Origin: Pelagophyceae sp. CCMP2097
Lineage: Eukaryota; Sar; Pelagophyceae
Length of the DNA: 24,930 bases
Direction: 5' to 3'
NCBI GenBank assembly: GCA_026770575.1
Contig: MU657296.1
Coordinates: forward strand, 76,098 to 101,027
The notes below the pieces were generated by a model. It saw only the letters and a list, made by a program, of their open reading frames with translations, did not search any database and was not told the origin of the DNA. Below, piece after piece: positions 21,538-24,930 of this stretch. Numbering within the stretch: the first letter of the stretch is position 1; the number at the start of each line of letters is the position of its first letter. Both the position numbers and the translations under genes were made by a program.

Positions 21538-21845
21538 CTACGGCGCCGCCGCGTCGGCGCGGGTGCCCCCCGGGCGCGGACGCGTCGGCGAAGGACGACG
21601 CCTCGGCGGCGGTCAGGGCAGACGCACGTCGTCGTCCTCGGGCGGCGTGCCCCGCCGCGCGCTGCCGTGCGTGAAGCCGCGGCGGCCCTGGTCCACGGAG
21701 GCTGCTCCGCCACGACGACTCGGTCCCGGAGTTCGAACGGAGAAGTCCACTCGTCTGCAGCGCCCCGGAGAGGACGGATTTGATTCGAGTTTTCACATTA
21801 AACACAATCAAGTCCAACTTATCGGCTAAAAGGACGATATTTTTT

Positions 21846-21994
21846 GGCGAATGGTGTATCGAGCGGAAGGTGTTCCCCTCCATACGAAGTTGGGTGACTA
21901 TGATGTTAGCCTGCGGGGCCGCCCCGCAGGCTAACATCATAGTCACCCAACTTCGTATGGAGGGGAACACCTTCCGCTCGATACACCATTCGCC
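21846..21994. repeat. Perfect 149-bp palindrome (73-bp arms, 3-base loop)
   Basis: The left arm, 21846-21918, is exactly complementary to the right arm, 21922-21994, around a CCG loop. Similarity extends a few bases further with small differences (six T on the left against TTTG on the right). It lies just inside the right end of the nested element. Confidence 0.95.
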
Positions 21995-22161
21995 CAAATA
22001 TTTTTGAACTGAACTTCAGTTGACGGCTGATCTAATTTGGACTGGCGCGCCATAGGCGACCGGGGCATGCGTGCCGGCGTGTGCTAAACGCGCCGCTCCA
22101 GGCGCCGCAGCGCCTCGTGCGCGGCCTGGCCATGTCGGCGTCGGGCTAACACGACGCCGCC

Positions 22162-22548
22162 GCGACGTGGCCGTGCTGGCGCTCGAGGCCAACTTTAAGG
22201 CCATCCGCGCAGAGGCTTCGCCGCGGCCACCGACGGCGACATGGCGCCGTGCGCGACTCGGTGGTGGCGGCTCTCGTCTCGGTCGGCGACTGGGCCGAGA
22301 CCGACGACGTCTGCAGCGGCCTCATGTGGCCGCCGACGGTCGACGTGCTGCCGTCCACGCCGAGCGTCAAGTCGCAGGCGGGCTACGCCGCCGCCATGCT
22401 GCGCGGCGGGGCTAGCATGCTACAGTTTTGCACGACCATCGAGGCGCACACGTTACTGTTGCCGGTACAGGTCCCGGCTTTCAACGGCCCGCCCGGGACA
22501 CGAAGGAGGCTTAATCGCCTCACCAACATGTTGTTTGGCCCCTTTTGA
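22162..22548 (+). pseudogene. Fragment of an unidentified gene in the outer element
   Basis: Two protein-like stretches occur in different frames: RRDVAVLALEANFKAIRAE (about 22155-22211), then VRDSVVAALVSVGDWAETDD followed by VCSGLMWPPTVDVLPSTPSV (from 22249), running to a stop at 22546-22548. The frame change could be an unrecognised intron or a decayed gene. The second frame continues into the right inverted end of the element, so its last part is repeat-derived. No family is recognised. The residue composition is more protein-like than typical antisense frames here, which is the only support. Confidence 0.3.
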
Positions 22549-22940
22549 GAAAAGGGGACTTAAATTCCGCCTTTCCTATCTTTTGTTCTACCTGTTGGAT
22601 GCTGCTCAACCTTGACTCTACAGGGCCGTTTCCGCACGACGAGGCCGGCGCCAAAGTTGCACCCGGACAAGTATCGTCGTCGCGGCGATTTAATAAAATT
22701 TTGAAGTGGTGTCCGACCCCTTATCGGCCCCATTCCTTGCCACGGCGATTTCGCGCCCGCCCGCGCGACTACGGGGATGCGCGCCGGGGCTGCGCGCCGG
22801 GGACGGTGCGGGCGCCGGGCGATGTCGGCCGCGCCGTCGAAACAGCCGCGACCGCCCTCTCGGGAAGCGCTCCGAGAGACACGGAAGTCCCCTACGCGCG
22901 CCCCAGCTGGAGCGCCTACAGCGCCGCGACGACGGCAGAT

Positions 22941-23311
22941 GGAAGAAAACGCCGCAGCGGCCTCGCCGTTACTGATGCCGGTCTGTATTTGCTGTGTCCG
23001 AGAACGGTTTGCATTCTAGTGCAATTGGCTTCTGAACTTTGCGACATTCGTCAATCTTTTAAAGTTTAAAATACAACGCGTTTGGTGTTCTCGCTCGCTT
23101 AGTGAACACCATCGCAGCCGCGCGGCGATGTCGCTACGCGCGCGCCGCCGCTGCGAAGTTGGTCCATAATCTTGTATTTTAAATTTTAGAAGATTGACGG
23201 GTGGCCCTCGGGCCTCCTAAGCCAATTGCACTAGAATGCAAACCGTTCTCCGTCACAGCAAATACAGACCGGCATCAGTAACGGCGAGGCCGCTGCGCGG
23301 CGTTTTCTTCC
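22941..23311. mobile_element. 371-bp fold-back element (MITE-like)
   Basis: The arms 22941-23076 and 23172-23311 are inverted copies with high identity over blocks such as CCTCGCCGTTACTGATGCCG and GTTTGCATTCTAGTGCAATT. The identity weakens around the middle of each arm. The 95-bp centre contains smaller hairpins (TGGTGTTC ... GAACACCA). Nearby GCGACGACGG (22926-22935) and GCGACGTCGG (23314-23323) could be remnants of a target duplication, 9 of 10 matching but not abutting the arms. No coding capacity is evident; frames read through the arms are identical only because the DNA is. Confidence 0.8.
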
Positions 23312-23562
23312 TCGCGACGTCGGGGAGCGTTGCGCCGGGGACTTCGGCCGCGCGCGCCGCCCGAGAGGACCGCGGCGGGTGTGACGAAGCACGCGGCATG
23401 GCGCCTCGGTGACGAGCACGCGCAGACGAAAAGGAGCTCGACGTCGGCGGCGGCACGGTCAGACGTGCGCGCGTCTACGATCCTCCTCGCGACAGCTTTT
23501 GAGTTGCCCAGCAAAGCCGAGCAGCGCGGCGAAAGAGCAGCCGAGCAAGAGGCTGCGTGCAT

Positions 23563-24297
23563 TCACGGGTCTATCCCTTCAGCGCGCGGTGCGCCATACG
23601 GACGCGGTCGAAGGGCTCCGCGGGCGCGCCAGACGAAGTTGATTTCGTCGAGGCGGTCGTTTCGGTCGGCGCTCAGCTCGCCTGCCGCGTAGTCCCGCCG
23701 CTGCGCCGCCACCCATTGCCCCAACTTGGTGCCGTCGGCCGCCAGAAACGACTTCGGCACGAGGCAGTCGCCGAAAGACGCGCGGTACGCCGTGAGGAGG
23801 TCGAAGCGGGCGTCCCATAAACCGGGGTTCACCGTCCAGAAAAAGGCCACGCCTTCGAGGCGCGAGATGCGCTCCAGTGTGAGCTTGCCCAGCTTGTACA
23901 CCTTGCGTTGGTCGTTGACCCACTGGCCCAGCGTGGTGCCATTTGTCACGAATCGTTGGGGGACGTCGCAGTGGCCGTGCTGGGTTCGGTACGTCTTGAG
24001 CAGTTCAAAGGAAAAGTCCCATAGGTACTCTAGAACGTCCCAGACAAAGTCGACCTTATCCAACTTTTCGATTCGGTCCTGCACGAGCTTGCCCGCCTTG
24101 CGCGCCTGCCTTTGCTTGCCGACCCAGTCGCCAAGTTTGCCGCCGTCCGCCGCGACGAACCTCTGCGGGACGAAGCAGTTGCCAACCGCAGCTCTATACG
24201 CAGCCAGGCGCAGGTACTGCGCGTCCCAGCCGCCGGACGACAGGTAAGTCGAGAGGCCGCGGCGCGGCGCGGCGGCGCGGCGCGATAAGCCGAGCAT
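23563..24297 (-). CDS. Helicase-associated (HA) domain protein, three repeats
   Basis: A single-exon 244-residue protein made of three HA domains (Pfam family 'Helicase associated domain'). The cores are WDAQYLRLAAYRAAVGNCFV, WDFSFELLKTYRTQHGHCDV and WDARFDLLTAYRASFGDCLV. Each is followed by VPQRF or VPKSF, then LGxWV and QR, and closed by a VDFVW, VAFFW or INFVW motif. Such arrays are common in diatom and other algal genomes, usually without a helicase. The function is presumed nucleic-acid binding, which is inference. The ATG at 24297 precedes a basic, alanine-rich segment (MLGLSRRAAAPRRGLSTYL) that could be an organelle-targeting peptide. The tail after the third repeat is short and basic. 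Confidence 0.85.
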   Translation of the reverse strand: MLGLSRRAAAPRRGLSTYLSSGGWDAQYLRLAAYRAAVGNCFVPQRFVAADGGKLGDWVGKQRQARKAGKLVQDRIEKLDKVDFVWDVLEYLWDFSFELLKTYRTQHGHCDVPQRFVTNGTTLGQWVNDQRKVYKLGKLTLERISRLEGVAFFWTVNPGLWDARFDLLTAYRASFGDCLVPKSFLAADGTKLGQWVAAQRRDYAAGELSADRNDRLDEINFVWRARGALRPRPYGAPRAEGIDP

Positions 24298-24930
24298 GCG
24301 TCTTCTTGCGCCGAGTGTCTTCTTGCGCCGAGTGCTGCTCGCACGAGAGTCTTCTGCGGCGAGTAGTGCGACGCTCGGCGACGCCGCTGCGAGGAGAGGC
24401 TCCTTGGCGAATTTCCCTCGGCGGCGGCTGTGCGGCCGCGCGCGTCGGCCGCGCGCGGCCCGCGCTGCGCAAAACTTGAAGCTTTACAATTGTGAGGGTG
24501 AGGCTAGGCACTGCCAGTGAGGCCGGCCTGTTGTATTACAAGAGCGCGCCGGAGGCACACGGAGGACTCGAAGGATACAGCCAAATCCCATTGCAATGCC
24601 CACGTAAATAATAGGGGTCGCCGGGCTTCGGAGCTGGTGGATAAGAGGGATTCGGTGAGGTCGTCACAGTGGGCGAGGGTAGGTCGGTCGTGGGCGAGGG
24701 TAGTCAGTTCGGAGGGGTCCCGTGGAGGGCGCGACGGGCGATGGAAGGTGTTTAGAATCTCCGTCCGGGACGGGCTGGTTGTAATGTTTGTCCGGGACGG
24801 ACCGTTTGATGGGCTGCGATGCCACTCGGACTTTCTCTCGCGGTGCCGAGGGGAGACCCCCCGGACCCCCCCCCTCTCGTCGCGTTGTCCTCGTCGCGTT
24901 GTCCTCGTCGCTCCGCTCCTCGGGCGGCGT
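24298..24930. other. Repeat-rich region with no gene seen
   Basis: This lies upstream of the HA-domain gene. It contains several short direct duplications: TCTTCTTGCGCCGAGTG (24301-24317, 24318-24334), GTGGGCGAGGGTAG (24669-24682, 24690-24703), GTCCGGGACGG near 24762 and 24790, and TCGTCGCGTTGTCC (24877-24890, 24891-24904). Beyond the likely promoter and 5' leader of the HA gene I see nothing coding. Confidence 0.5.
24301..24334. repeat. 17-bp perfect tandem duplication upstream of the HA-domain gene
   Basis: TCTTCTTGCGCCGAGTG occurs twice in succession, starting four bases upstream of the ATG. It therefore lies in the presumed 5' leader or core promoter. Confidence 0.85.

Larger units (their letters stand above)
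20167..22051. mobile_element. Nested 1.9-kb element with inverted ends and gene cargo
   Basis: A perfect inverted repeat of 27 bp bounds the segment (20167-20193 and 22025-22051). The outer 8 bases, GGCGCGCC, are self-complementary. They can be read either as the tips of the repeat or as an 8-bp target duplication around 19-bp ends (AGTCCAAATTAGATCAGCC). The second reading matches the 8-bp duplication of the surrounding element. The interior holds a protein-coding gene on the minus strand and a long perfect palindrome near the right end. No transposase was recognised, so mobility would depend on an enzyme encoded elsewhere. Confidence 0.75.
19905..22730. mobile_element. Outer DNA-transposon-like element with ~210-bp inverted ends and 8-bp TSD
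   Basis: The left end (19913-20116) and the right end (22509-22722) are imperfect inverted copies of each other. Both begin with AAGGGGTCGGACACCA, and long matching blocks such as CAACAGGTAGAACAAAAGAT and GAATTTAAGTCCC occur in each. Immediately outside are ATCGGTCC (19905-19912) and ATCGGCCC (22723-22730), an 8-bp target-site duplication with one mismatch. The span therefore behaves as one element of 2810 bp. No transposase was recognised, so it is probably non-autonomous. Removing the nested element leaves roughly 0.9 kb. An 8-bp duplication fits superfamilies such as hAT, but the ends do not let me assign one. Confidence 0.75.

Noticed and set aside
20273..21997. A 574-codon minus-strand open frame running through the palindrome and the cargo gene
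   Set aside because: Its sequence is Arg/Ala/Gly-rich, typical of a wrong frame in GC-rich DNA, and it overlaps the better frame with repeats and CxxC motifs.
24239..24248. A plus-strand CAG|GTAAGT perfect splice donor
   Set aside because: It lies antisense within the clearly coding HA-domain gene, and no plus-strand coding sequence supports it.

Overview
This window looks like nuclear DNA of a GC-rich, intron-containing microbial eukaryote, most plausibly a stramenopile alga of the pelagophyte type (Aureococcus-like). That placement is inference. It rests on base composition, on short introns (about 45-230 nt, mostly ending in TAG), and on a long 37-residue helical-repeat protein and a helicase-associated-domain protein of kinds common in algal genomes. 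No prokaryotic features (operons, ribosome binding sites, CRISPR) are present.

Layout. (1) Positions 1-187, minus strand: the first exon and part of the second exon of a gene that runs off the left edge. (2) 376-3100, plus strand: an RNA-binding protein with an RRM followed by about fourteen 37-residue repeats. (3) 3565-4806, minus: a three-exon, 350-residue membrane protein built from two copies of one module. (4) 5252-13313, minus: a complete 14-exon gene for the catalytic subunit of DNA polymerase epsilon. My exon set sums to 6702 nt (2233 residues), an exact multiple of three, with exonuclease, polymerase, Fe-S and C-terminal cysteine motifs in place. (5) 14144-19592, minus: VPS11, the HOPS/CORVET tethering subunit, with recognisable N-terminus, beta-propeller, helical solenoid and C-terminus but no recognisable RING zinc ligands. 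(6) About 19.9-23.3 kb: a mobile-element cluster. An outer element with roughly 210-bp inverted ends is flanked by a near-perfect 8-bp target duplication. Nested inside it is a second, 1.9-kb element with 19-27-bp inverted ends that carries a non-transposase gene and a perfect 149-bp palindrome. A separate 371-bp fold-back element follows. (7) 23563-24297, minus: a protein of three helicase-associated (HA) domains. (8) 24298-24930: repeat-rich DNA with no gene seen.

The genes are housekeeping genes (replication, vesicle tethering, organelle or nuclear RNA handling) with no shared pathway. The unusual content is structural: the nested elements with gene cargo; introns that appear to start with GC where conserved protein sequence allows no GT; an intron whose boundaries lie in a 29-bp tandem duplication; and degenerate 12-bp arrays recurring in three introns of the polymerase gene. 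All splice structures were worked out by eye from frame and protein-family conservation and need transcript support.
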